From: Streptomyces africanus
GTDB taxonomy: Bacteria > Actinomycetota > Actinomycetes > Streptomycetales > Streptomycetaceae
DNA: 32,404 bases
Reading direction: 5' to 3'
Assembly: GCF_002150735.1 (NCBI RefSeq)
Contig: NZ_MUKA01000237.1
Location: 1 to 32,404, forward strand
The notes below the pieces were generated by a model. That model made no database searches. It saw only the letters and a list, made by a program, of their open reading frames with translations, and was not told the origin of the DNA. Position numbers and translations under genes: made by a program. Every line of letters starts with the position of its first letter. Position 1 is the stretch's first letter. Below are positions 13,734 to 20,539 of the stretch, in pieces.

Positions 13734-15253
13734 GCTCCCCGGCCCAGTCCCTGGCCGCGTCGCTGGTCCAGTCCGTCGACTGGCTCGCGATCGCGCCGCC
13801 CACCCTCGCGGCGGTCGTCGGCCTCGTCGTCCTGGTCGCCGACCTGTTCGTCGCCGAGCACCGCAAGACGCTGCTCGGCTGGACCTCCGTGGCCGGCCTG
13901 GCCGCCGCCACGCTCCTGCTGCTGCCCCTCCGGGACGGCGACCGCAGCACCTTCTGCCTGACCGGCGACGCCACCGCGTGCAGCTACACGGCCGACCGCT
14001 TCACCCTGGTCATCCAGTTCCTGGTCCTCGGCGGCGCCCTCCTCGCCGCCCTTCTGTCGGTCACCGCCCTGAAGGACGCCCGAAAGGAGCTGCCCGAAGG
14101 GGAGTACTGGTTCCTGCTGCTGTCCTCCGCGGCCGGCGCCGCCCTCCTGCCCGCCTCCCGCGACCTCGCGACCCTGATCGTCGCCCTGGAGGTCGCCTCC
14201 CTGCCCGCCTTCGCACTCGTCGGCCTCAGGCACGGCGACCGGAAGTCCTCCGAAGCGGCCCTGAAGTTCTTCCTGTCCTCGGTCACCGCGACCGCGGTCA
14301 GCCTCATGGGCATCAGCTTCGTGTACGCCTCCACGGGCACCCTCTATCTCACCCAGGTCGCCGACCGCATCCAGAATGTCGACGGACAGCTCCACACGCT
14401 CGCGCAGACCGGCGTCGTCCTCACCCTCGTCGGCTTCGCCTTCAAGACGGCCGCCGTGCCCTTCCACTTCTGGGTGCCCGACACCTACGTGGGGGCGCCC
14501 CTGCCCATCGCCGCCTACCTGTCGGTCATCGGCAAGACGGTCGGCTTCAGCGGCCTGATCCTCGTCACGGTCGTCGCCCTCCCCTCGTACGCCGACGTCT
14601 GGGGCCCGGCCCTGGCCGCCCTGGCCGCGCTCACCATGACCGTGGGCAACGTCGGCGCCCTGCGCCAGCAGGCCACGCGCGCGTACAGCGCGGTACGCCT
14701 GCTCGCCTGGTCGTCCGTCGGCCAGGCCGGCTACCTCCTGGTGCCGATCGCGGCGGCCGCGTACTCCGGGGACGCCGAGAAGTCGATCGGCTCCACCGTC
14801 GCGTACGCCCTGATGTACGGCGCCGTGAACCTCGGCGCCTTCGCCGTGGCCGCGCTCGTCGGACGTACGAGGTCCCTCAACCGCGTCTCCGACTACCGCG
14901 GCCTGTACGCGTCGAGCCCCGTGTCCGCGCTGCTCCTGGCGTTCTTCCTGCTCTGCCTCGCCGGGCTGCCGCCGGGCATCATCGGCCTCTTCGCCAAGGT
15001 CACCGTCTTCTCGGCGGCCGTCGACGCCGGCCTCGGCTGGCTGGCCGTGATCATGGCCGTCAACGTCGTCATCGCGCTGTTCTACTACCTCCAGTGGACG
15101 GCTCTGCTCTTCCGCGCCCCCGAGGGCGAACCCGAGAAGCACCGCGTCCCCGCCCCGCTCACCGCCGCGATCGCCCTGACCGGAGTCCTCGGCATCGCCC
15201 TGTCCGGAGCGCCACAGCTGGTCCTGCGGTTCACCGACACAGCCCTGTTCTGA
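13730..15253 (+). CDS. nuoN: NADH-quinone oxidoreductase subunit N (NuoN-like antiporter subunit)
   Basis: This 507-residue antiporter-like subunit has about 14 membrane helices. It has the NuoN signatures ALEVASLPAFALVGLRHGDR, FKTAAVPFHFWVPDTYVGAP followed by LPIAAYLSVIGKTVGFSGL, and RLLAWSSVGQAGYLLVPIA. A short Cys-containing loop (FCLTGDATACSYTADRF) lies near residue 80. The ATG at 13730 overlaps the nuoM stop, with CAGGAGG about 6 bases upstream. It is the last gene of the operon. A strong hairpin follows 17 bases after the stop. Confidence 0.95.
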   Translation: MSSPAQSLAASLVQSVDWLAIAPPTLAAVVGLVVLVADLFVAEHRKTLLGWTSVAGLAAATLLLLPLRDGDRSTFCLTGDATACSYTADRFTLVIQFLVLGGALLAALLSVTALKDARKELPEGEYWFLLLSSAAGAALLPASRDLATLIVALEVASLPAFALVGLRHGDRKSSEAALKFFLSSVTATAVSLMGISFVYASTGTLYLTQVADRIQNVDGQLHTLAQTGVVLTLVGFAFKTAAVPFHFWVPDTYVGAPLPIAAYLSVIGKTVGFSGLILVTVVALPSYADVWGPALAALAALTMTVGNVGALRQQATRAYSAVRLLAWSSVGQAGYLLVPIAAAAYSGDAEKSIGSTVAYALMYGAVNLGAFAVAALVGRTRSLNRVSDYRGLYASSPVSALLLAFFLLCLAGLPPGIIGLFAKVTVFSAAVDAGLGWLAVIMAVNVVIALFYYLQWTALLFRAPEGEPEKHRVPAPLTAAIALTGVLGIALSGAPQLVLRFTDTALF

Positions 15254-15270
15254 ACAACAGCGGCATTCGC

Positions 15271-15309
15271 CACGCGCGCGTGGGGCACTCGTCCCTCCAC
15301 GCGCGCGTG
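15271..15309 (+). terminator. Hairpin ending the nuo operon
   Basis: CACGCGCGCGTGG (15271-15283) pairs perfectly with CCACGCGCGCGTG (15297-15309) around a 13-nt loop. Each arm also contains the self-complementary CACGCGCGCGTG. There is no T-run, as is common for terminators in high-GC actinobacteria. It lies between nuoN and the htpX promoter region. Confidence 0.7.
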
Positions 15310-15373
15310 CCGCGTCCCGGAGCCTTCGCCCGGACGGTCCACAACCGCCGCCGCGCGCACAAGGGAACTAGTG

Positions 15374-15404
15374 CCTCCCGCCTGGCGTTGACCAGTACGG
15401 GAGG
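15374..15404 (+). promoter_or_regulatory. Inverted repeat and possible -35 upstream of the HtpX-like gene
   Basis: CCTCCCG (15374-15380) and CGGGAGG (15398-15404) flank a 17-nt centre that contains TTGACC (15388-15393), a good -35 match. I see no clear -10. It could be an operator overlapping the promoter of the protease gene. Confidence 0.35.
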
Positions 15405-15490
15405 GTCCACTGGACGTGACATCGCGGCACCAGTGGCACCGCAGATCAGCAAGCAAGGGTCCCCCTGCCGCACCACTTGGAGGGCGTACC

Positions 15491-16354
15491 GTGCACCGCC
15501 GGCACAACGGGCTCAGGACAGCAGTCCTCCTCGGGGGACTGTCCGCACTCATCATCGTCATCGGCAGCTTCTTCGGCCGCATGGGGCTCGTCATCGCCGT
15601 ACTGGTAGCGCTGGCCACCAACGCGTACGCGTACTGGAACAGCGACAAGCTGGCCCTCCGCGCGATGCGCGCCCGCCCGGTGAGCGAGTTCGAGGCCCCA
15701 GGCCTCTACCGCATGGTCCGCGAGCTCTCCACGCAGGCCCGCCAGCCCATGCCGCGCCTGTACATCTCCCCGACGGAAGCGCCCAACGCCTTCGCCACGG
15801 GACGCAACCCGCGCAACGCCGCCGTGTGCTGCACCGACGGCATCCTGCGCCTGCTGGACGAGCGCGAGCTGCGCGGCGTCATCGGGCACGAGCTCAGCCA
15901 TGTCTACAACCGCGACATCCTCATCTCGTCGGTCGCCGGCGCCCTCGCCTCCGTGATCATGTTCCTGGTCAACTTCGCCTGGCTGATCCCGATCGGGCGC
16001 TCGGACGACGACGACGGCCCCGGCCTGCTCGGCATGCTGCTGATCATGATCCTGGGCCCGCTGGCCGCCTCACTCATCCAACTGGCCATCAGCCGCTCCC
16101 GGGAGTACCAGGCGGACGCCTCCGGTGCCCAGCTCACCGGCGACCCCCTCGCCCTGGCCAGCGCCCTGCGCAAGCTCGAACTGGGCACGAAGCAGCTCCC
16201 GCTGCCGCCCGAGCCGCGCATCGAGACCGCCAGTCACATGATGATCGCGAACCCGTTCCGGCCCGGGCAGGGTCTTTCGAAGATGTTCTCCACGCACCCG
16301 CCGATGGCGGACCGCATCGCCCGGCTCGAGAAGATGGCAGGTCGGAACCAGTGA
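15491..16354 (+). CDS. htpX: M48-family membrane metalloprotease (HtpX-like)
   Basis: The 287-residue protein has two N-terminal membrane helices (about 10-47) and two more near 142-165 and 178-200. The zinc-binding motif is His133-Glu134-x2-His137 in VIGHELSHVYNRD. The third ligand is Glu205 in SRSREYQADASGA. HtpX proteases degrade misfolded membrane proteins from the cytoplasmic side. GTG at 15491 has GGAGGG six bases upstream, and the N-terminus RRHNGLRTAVLLGGLSAL fits the family. It follows the nuo operon in the same direction after a terminator, so its expression is probably separate. Membrane-protein quality control for the complex is a possible link but is not shown. The stop overlaps the next gene. 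Confidence 0.93.
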   Translation: MHRRHNGLRTAVLLGGLSALIIVIGSFFGRMGLVIAVLVALATNAYAYWNSDKLALRAMRARPVSEFEAPGLYRMVRELSTQARQPMPRLYISPTEAPNAFATGRNPRNAAVCCTDGILRLLDERELRGVIGHELSHVYNRDILISSVAGALASVIMFLVNFAWLIPIGRSDDDDGPGLLGMLLIMILGPLAASLIQLAISRSREYQADASGAQLTGDPLALASALRKLELGTKQLPLPPEPRIETASHMMIANPFRPGQGLSKMFSTHPPMADRIARLEKMAGRNQ

Positions 16355-16743
16355 AGACCATCCTGAACGTCATATGGCTCGTCCTGAGCGGCTTCTGGCT
16401 GTTCCTCGCCTACATGGCCGCGGGCCTGCTCCTCTGTATCACCGTCATCGGCATCCCGTTCGGCATCGCGGCCTTCCGCATCGGCGTCTACGCGCTGTGG
16501 CCCTTCGGGTACACGACGGTCGAGCGCCGCGACGCGGGCGCGCCGTCGTGCGTCGGCAACGTGCTGTGGCTGGTGCTGGCGGGCTGGTGGCTGGCCCTCG
16601 GCCACATCGTCACCGGCATCGCGCTGTGCGTCACCATCATCGGCATCCCGCTCGGCGTCGCCAACTTCAAGCTCCTCCCGGTCTCGCTGCTCCCGCTGGG
16701 CCGCGACATCGTGCGGACGAACGAGCCGTTCGCGGTGCGCTGA
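16351..16743 (+). CDS. YccF domain-containing membrane protein
   Basis: This 130-residue protein is an internal duplication. Each half has a hydrophobic hairpin and the signature [CV]xTxIGIPxGxAxF: LLLCITVIGIPFGIAAFRIG in the first half and IALCVTIIGIPLGVANFKLL in the second. This matches the YccF family of small inner-membrane proteins, whose biochemical role is not established. GTG at 16351 overlaps the htpX stop (GTGA), so the two are probably translated together. No clear ribosome site is visible, in keeping with coupling. Confidence 0.85.
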   Translation: MKTILNVIWLVLSGFWLFLAYMAAGLLLCITVIGIPFGIAAFRIGVYALWPFGYTTVERRDAGAPSCVGNVLWLVLAGWWLALGHIVTGIALCVTIIGIPLGVANFKLLPVSLLPLGRDIVRTNEPFAVR

Positions 16744-16763
16744 CGGCGGGCCAACGCGGCCCG

Positions 16764-16790
16764 GTGTCCACAGCCCAGGGGTTATCCACA
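16764..16790 (+). promoter_or_regulatory. Pair of DnaA-box-like sequences
   Basis: TTATCCACA (16782-16790) is an exact match to the classical DnaA 9-mer. GTGTCCACA (16764-16772) is close to the Streptomyces form TTGTCCACA. Both have the same orientation, nine bases apart, in a non-coding gap between convergent genes. The assignment is by motif alone. Confidence 0.4.
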
Positions 16791-16931
16791 GGCCCGCCCG
16801 GCTGTCGGCGGCGGCCTGCATCATGAACCCATGACCGCGATCGAGCAGTTGCCGACACGAGCGACGGCCCAGGCCCACAACACCCGCCCTCCCGCTAGGT
16901 CTTCACATCCCGAGCCGGCGGACGACCCGGT

Positions 16932-16995
16932 GAGAGGCCCCCGAACACAGCCGAGAGGGCCCCGAACACAGCCGAGAGGACCCCCGAACACAGCC
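16932..16995. repeat. Three tandem ~21-bp repeats after the permease gene
   Basis: Three copies of a unit beginning GAGAGG and ending CCGAACACAGCC occupy 16932-16952, 16953-16973 and 16974-16995. The third is one base longer. They sit just beyond the 3' end of the minus-strand permease gene, in non-coding DNA. Confidence 0.85.
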
Positions 16996-17016
16996 AAGAG
17001 GGCAGCCCTACCAGCC

Positions 17017-18273
17017 CTACTCCCTCTCAGCCCTGGCCCGTACCCCTCGCCGCACCCCGTACGCAACCGCCCCCACCACCAGTACACCCGCGCCCACGAC
17101 CACCGAAACCCCCGGCAGCGAGAACGCCAGCACCGCGCACCCGAGCAGCCCGACCACCGGCACCAGCCGTGCCGTCGGCGCCGAATCCAGCGTCCAGGCC
17201 GATGCGTTGGCCACGGCGTAGTACGCCAGCACACCGAAGGAGGAGAACCCGATCGCGCCCCGGACGTCCACCGTGGCGGCCAGGACCGCGACCACCGCAC
17301 CCACGGCCAGCTCCGCCCGGTGCGGCACCTGGAAGCGCGGATGCACGGCCGCCAGCGCGCCCGGCAGATGCCGGTCCCGGGCCATGGCCAGCGTCGTCCG
17401 TGAGACGCCCAGGATCAGGGCGAGCAGCGACCCCAGCGCGGCCACGGCCGCACCGATCCGCACCACCGGCACGAACCCAGGCATCCCGGCCGCCCGCACC
17501 GCGTCGGCCAGCGGCGCCGTCGCGTCCCCGAGACCGTCCGCCCCCAGCACCGAAAGGACAGCCACTGCCACACCCGCGTACACCACCAGCGCGATACCCA
17601 GCGCCAGCGGGATCGCCCGCGGAATGGTGTGCGCCGGGTCCCGTACCTCCTCACCGAGCGTCGCGATCCGGGCGTACCCGGCGAACGCGAAGAACAGCAG
17701 ACCGGCCGCCTGAAGCACACCGCCCACACCGCCCGAGGTCTCGATGTCCAGCCGCCCGGCATCGGCCTCGCCCGACACCAGACACCCGACCACCACGGCA
17801 GCGAGGACAGCCAGGACCACCGCCACGATCACCCGCGTCAGCCACGCGGACTTCTGGACACCGCCGTAGTTCACCGCGGTCAGCGCCACCACGGCCGCGA
17901 CCGCCACGGCGTGCGCCTGCCCCGGCCAGACGTACGTGCCCACGGTGAGCGCCATCGCCGCACAGGAGGCCGTCTTCCCGACCACGAACGACCAGCCCGC
18001 GAGATACCCCCAGAACTCCCCGAGCCGCTCACGCCCGTACACGTACGTTCCGCCCGAGGCCGGATACAGGGCGGCGAGGCGCGCCGACGACATGGCGTTG
18101 CAGTACGCGACCACGGCGGCGACAGCGAGCCCGAGGAGCAGTCCGCTGCCGGCCGCGTGCGCCGCGGGCGCGAGGGCGGCGAAGATCCCGGCTCCCACCA
18201 TCGAGCCGAGTCCGACGACGACGGCGTCCCCGACGCCGAGGGTGCGGCGCAGTCCAGGATCGGAGGCTGTCAT
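17017..18273 (-). CDS. APC-superfamily amino acid permease
   Basis: This 418-residue membrane protein has about 12 helices. The N-terminal motif LGVGDAVVVGLGSMVGAGIF is the classic APC helix-1 signature (GxGxxxGAGIF). Later motifs include YPASGGTYVYGRERLG, FFAFAGYARIATLGEEVRDP and FGVLAYYAVANASAW. These indicate import of an amino acid or related compound; the substrate is not predictable. ATG at 18273 is preferred to a start 21 codons upstream, because MTASDPGLRRTLGVGDAV is the usual beginning and an AGGGTG stretch precedes it. It is convergent with the YccF gene and divergent from the small membrane protein at 18468. Confidence 0.9.
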   Translation of the reverse strand: MTASDPGLRRTLGVGDAVVVGLGSMVGAGIFAALAPAAHAAGSGLLLGLAVAAVVAYCNAMSSARLAALYPASGGTYVYGRERLGEFWGYLAGWSFVVGKTASCAAMALTVGTYVWPGQAHAVAVAAVVALTAVNYGGVQKSAWLTRVIVAVVLAVLAAVVVGCLVSGEADAGRLDIETSGGVGGVLQAAGLLFFAFAGYARIATLGEEVRDPAHTIPRAIPLALGIALVVYAGVAVAVLSVLGADGLGDATAPLADAVRAAGMPGFVPVVRIGAAVAALGSLLALILGVSRTTLAMARDRHLPGALAAVHPRFQVPHRAELAVGAVVAVLAATVDVRGAIGFSSFGVLAYYAVANASAWTLDSAPTARLVPVVGLLGCAVLAFSLPGVSVVVGAGVLVVGAVAYGVRRGVRARAERE

Positions 18274-18467
18274 GCGCCGCACCCTACTGATCACTGCAAC
18301 CGGCAGGCGCCGCCAGGGCGTCCTCCCCACCAACACGGCGTGAAGGCGCGCGGCAAGGACGACGCACGCGGAACGCCCGGCGTACGACGCACGAGCACTG
18401 CCTTGCCGGGAGCAAGATCACATGGCCGGGACAGTGCGGGCACAGCGTGAAAGGGCAGGTTCACGGC

Positions 18468-18734
18468 ATGACCATCATCAGCTGGATCATCCTGGGACTG
18501 TTGGCCGGAGCCATCGCGAAGTTCCTGCTGCCGGGGCGCGACCCGGGCGGCCTCATCGGCACGACACTGATCGGCATCGCGGGCGCGTTCATCGGCGGCT
18601 GGATATCGTCCCGTTGGATGGACCACCCGATCACCAAGGACTTCTACGACGGTGCGACCTGGGCCGCGGCGATCGGCGGATCGCTCGTCCTCCTGATCGC
18701 CTACCGCCTCCTGTTCGGCAACTCCCGCAACTGA
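18468..18734 (+). CDS. GlsB/YeaQ/YmgE-family small membrane protein
   Basis: This 88-residue protein has three hydrophobic helices. Its family signature is IISWIILGLLAGAIAKFLLP, then GRDPGGLIGTTLIGIAGAFIGG and a C-terminal IGGSLVLLIAYRLLFG. These transglycosylase-associated proteins are small stress-linked membrane proteins of unknown mechanism. ATG at 18468 is preferred over a GTG at 18447 that would add seven polar residues. A purine-rich AAAGGGCAGG precedes the ATG. It is convergent with yajQ and shares the terminator at 18843-18873. Confidence 0.9.
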   Translation: MTIISWIILGLLAGAIAKFLLPGRDPGGLIGTTLIGIAGAFIGGWISSRWMDHPITKDFYDGATWAAAIGGSLVLLIAYRLLFGNSRN

Positions 18735-18842
18735 CCCGCCCACGGCCACGGCAGGCACGCGCCCACCGTGCACCGCCCACGGTCGGCATACACCACACCG
18801 CATCCCTTCCCTGGGCCCCATCGACCGCAGCCGGCAGGCGAG

Positions 18843-18873
18843 AAGGGTGGGCACCCAACAGGTGCCCACCCTT
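18843..18873. terminator. Bidirectional terminator between the GlsB-like gene and yajQ
   Basis: AAGGGTGGGCACC (18843-18855) and GGTGCCCACCCTT (18861-18873) form a perfect 13-bp stem with a CAACA loop. It lies between two convergent genes and ends in CTTCCTCG, so it can serve both strands. Confidence 0.8.
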
Positions 18874-18934
18874 CCTCGTCACCGCGCAGACCGGGAGGCC
18901 GTGCAGATCAGGAGCCCCGAGGACCCGACCGGAC

Positions 18935-19423
18935 CTACCGGTAGTTCACGAACTGCATGGCGAAGTCGAAGTCCTTGCCCTTCAGCAGGGCGATGACGGC
19001 CTGAAGATCGTCACGGCTCTTGGAGCTGACCCGCAGCTCCTCACCCTGCACCTGCGCCTTCACGCCCTTGGGGCCCTCGTCGCGGATGGTCTTCGCCACC
19101 TTCTTCGCGTTCTCCTGGGAGATGCCCTCCTTGATCGACGCGAAGATCTTGTACTCCTTGCCGGAGAGCTGGGGCTCGCCCGCGTCCAGAGCCTTCAGCG
19201 AGATGCCACGCTTGATCAGCTTGGACTGGAAGACGTCGAGGATCGCCTTCACCCGGTCCTCGGAGTTCGCCTCCATGAGGATGTTCTCGCCGGACCACGA
19301 GATCGAAGCACCCACGCCCTTGAAGTCGTAGCGCTGCGAGATCTCCTTGGCGGCCTGGTTGAGTGCGTTGTCGACCTCCTGCCGCTCGACCTTCGAGACG
19401 ATGTCGAAACTGGAGTCGGCCAT
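18935..19423 (-). CDS. yajQ: YajQ-family nucleotide-binding protein
   Basis: This 162-residue protein is full length for the YajQ/UPF0234 family. It begins MADSSFDIVSKVERQEVDNA and contains LNQAAKEISQRYDFKG, EDRVKAILDVFQSKLIKRGI, and the C-terminal SRDDLQAVIALLKGKDFDFA. Members have two ferredoxin-like subdomains and bind nucleic acid or cyclic nucleotides; some bind cyclic di-GMP. The ATG at 19423 has AAGGAG about eight bases upstream. It is a single gene transcribed away from tRNA-Tyr. Confidence 0.95.
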   Translation of the reverse strand: MADSSFDIVSKVERQEVDNALNQAAKEISQRYDFKGVGASISWSGENILMEANSEDRVKAILDVFQSKLIKRGISLKALDAGEPQLSGKEYKIFASIKEGISQENAKKVAKTIRDEGPKGVKAQVQGEELRVSSKSRDDLQAVIALLKGKDFDFAMQFVNYR

Positions 19424-19645
19424 GTCCTGTGGCTCCTTGTATCGGGGTGCGAATCGTGCGTACCGGCGTACGTGGGCGGCCGCCGGGCCTGTTCAGCTCC
19501 CGGGCCGCATCCGGACAAGCCTAGCCACCCCCCGACCCCCGGGCGCCGATCAATCGGGTGGCGAAGCACCCCTGTGCATCAGGTATTGTTTACGTCGTTG
19601 CCACGGAGCACCGCCGCAAAAGGCGGTTCGACGGGCAGCAACCCC

Positions 19646-19727
19646 GGCGGTGTGCCCGAGCGGCCAAAGGGAGCAGACTGTAAATCTGCCGGCTCAGCCT
19701 TCCCAGGTTCGAATCCTGGCGCCGCCA
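19646..19727 (+). tRNA. tRNA-Tyr (anticodon GTA)
   Basis: This 82-nt class II tRNA has an acceptor stem of GGCGGTG (19646-19652) with CGCCGCC (19720-19726) and discriminator A. The anticodon stem GCAGA/TCTGC holds the loop CTGTAAA, with GTA at 19680-19682. The variable arm is long, and the T arm is CCAGG-TTCGAAT-CCTGG. CCA is not encoded. In Streptomyces coelicolor the corresponding tRNA-Tyr gene is the chromosomal integration site of the element SLP1. Here no second copy of the tRNA 3' end is visible downstream. Confidence 0.95.
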
Positions 19728-19738
19728 CACGGGAAACG

Positions 19739-19779
19739 AAGGGCCCCTCACCTGCAAAGAACGCAGGTGAGGGGCCCTT
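19739..19779 (+). terminator. Strong terminator after tRNA-Tyr
   Basis: A perfect 17-bp stem, AAGGGCCCCTCACCTGC (19739-19755) with GCAGGTGAGGGGCCCTT (19763-19779), has a 7-nt loop. It lies 12 bases after the tRNA and ends in CTTCGTC. Confidence 0.88.
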
Positions 19780-20371
19780 CGTCATGCGGTCACCAGATCC
19801 GCCGCCCGTCTCACTGTGCCGCGAGTTCGACTGTCCCGTCTCGGGCTGTGTGGACGGGGCGAGGGGGCCGTCCAAGCCGATCAGTCGTGTCCGCTCGGGC
19901 GGGCGGCGGAGATCTTGGCAGGGCCGCACTGTGGCCGGCCCGCTCCGTGAACCATCTGAGCTTCGACGCCGGAGCCGAGCCGTATGGCTACCGCAGCGTG
20001 AGGAAGCTCATAAGAGCGCACTCCGCGCGGTCGCCGGACCGCTGGTCCATGGGGCGCAGCGGGATGACTGCGCCAGACGCGAGAACTCACGGAAAACAGC
20101 CATCAACAAAGGCGTTGCAGGTGTGGCTGCGATTTACATCGGCACGGAACGGCTGCACCATTCTTCGACCAGTCGTCCCCGCAGTTCTGCCGCGAGCGGG
20201 AATTCCGGCTCGCGCTGCGGGCCGCGTCGCTGCCGAGCAGCGTCGCCCTGACCACTCCACGCACCGGCGCGAGGCGTCGCCCCAGGCAGGCCGGTCCTCC
20301 CCGAGCGCTCCGCCCTGCCGACTCGCACGCCGCCTTCCTGGTCGAAACAAAAGGGAGAAGAAACAAGAAAA
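19780..20371. other. About 590 bp without a convincing gene
   Basis: The open frames here have no recognisable products, and none keeps the strong third-position GC bias of the neighbouring genes. Composition is uneven, with AT-richer patches near 20090-20140 and 20340-20370 (GAAACAAAAGGGAGAAG). It lies between the tRNA-Tyr terminator and the rox regulatory region. It may be decayed accessory DNA beside an integration hotspot. I see no att-like copy of the tRNA end. Confidence 0.5.
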
Positions 20372-20396
20372 GGCAAGGAGGTCATCTCTCCTTGCC
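20372..20396 (+). repeat. Short inverted repeat upstream of the rifamycin element
   Basis: GGCAAGGAG (20372-20380) and CTCCTTGCC (20388-20396) form a perfect 9-bp stem with a 7-nt loop. It lies 19 bases before the rifamycin-associated repeat and shares its CTTGCC/GGCAAG words. It may be part of the rox control region or a terminator for upstream transcription. Confidence 0.6.
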
Positions 20397-20415
20397 ACTC
20401 TCAACTTATAGCAGG

Positions 20416-20442
20416 AGGGGGGCCTTGCGGCAAGGCCCCCCT
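20416..20442 (+). promoter_or_regulatory. Rifamycin-associated element (RAE)
   Basis: A perfect inverted repeat, AGGGGGGCCTTG (20416-20427) and CAAGGCCCCCCT (20431-20442), has a CGG centre. From memory, this matches the conserved rifamycin-associated element found upstream of rifamycin-inactivating genes in actinomycetes (core GGGGCTTG-CGG-CAAGGCCCC). TTATAG at 20406-20411 lies just before it and could be part of a -10. It sits 98 bp before the monooxygenase start, so rifamycin-inducible control is expected. Confidence 0.75.
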
Positions 20443-20472
20443 CGTCCCGCAGAATCACCGGCCGAAGCAGAA

Positions 20473-20508
20473 AACGGGGAGACCGGGGAGACCGGGGAGA
20501 CCGGGGGA
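20473..20508 (+). repeat. 9-bp microsatellite before rox
   Basis: About four copies of ACCGGGGAG lie in the untranslated leader between the rifamycin element and the monooxygenase start; the first copy is imperfect. GGGAAACCGAGAAACCGGGG follows as a decayed extension. Confidence 0.8.
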
Positions 20509-20539
20509 AACCGAGAAACCGGGGATTCGGGGGGTTGCG

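Noticed and set aside
16831..17403. Plus-strand open frame of 190 residues
   Set aside because: The product is Arg/Pro/His-rich with no family features, it includes the tandem repeat, and it overlaps the permease gene on the other strand.
20416..20442. Rho-independent terminator
   Set aside because: The hairpin is GC-rich like a terminator, but there is no T-run and no gene ends upstream. The sequence matches the rifamycin-associated element in front of a matching resistance gene.
20087..20458. A 123-residue minus-strand frame in the rox upstream region
   Set aside because: It crosses both inverted repeats, shows no recognisable domain and has weak coding bias. I treated the region as regulatory or decayed.
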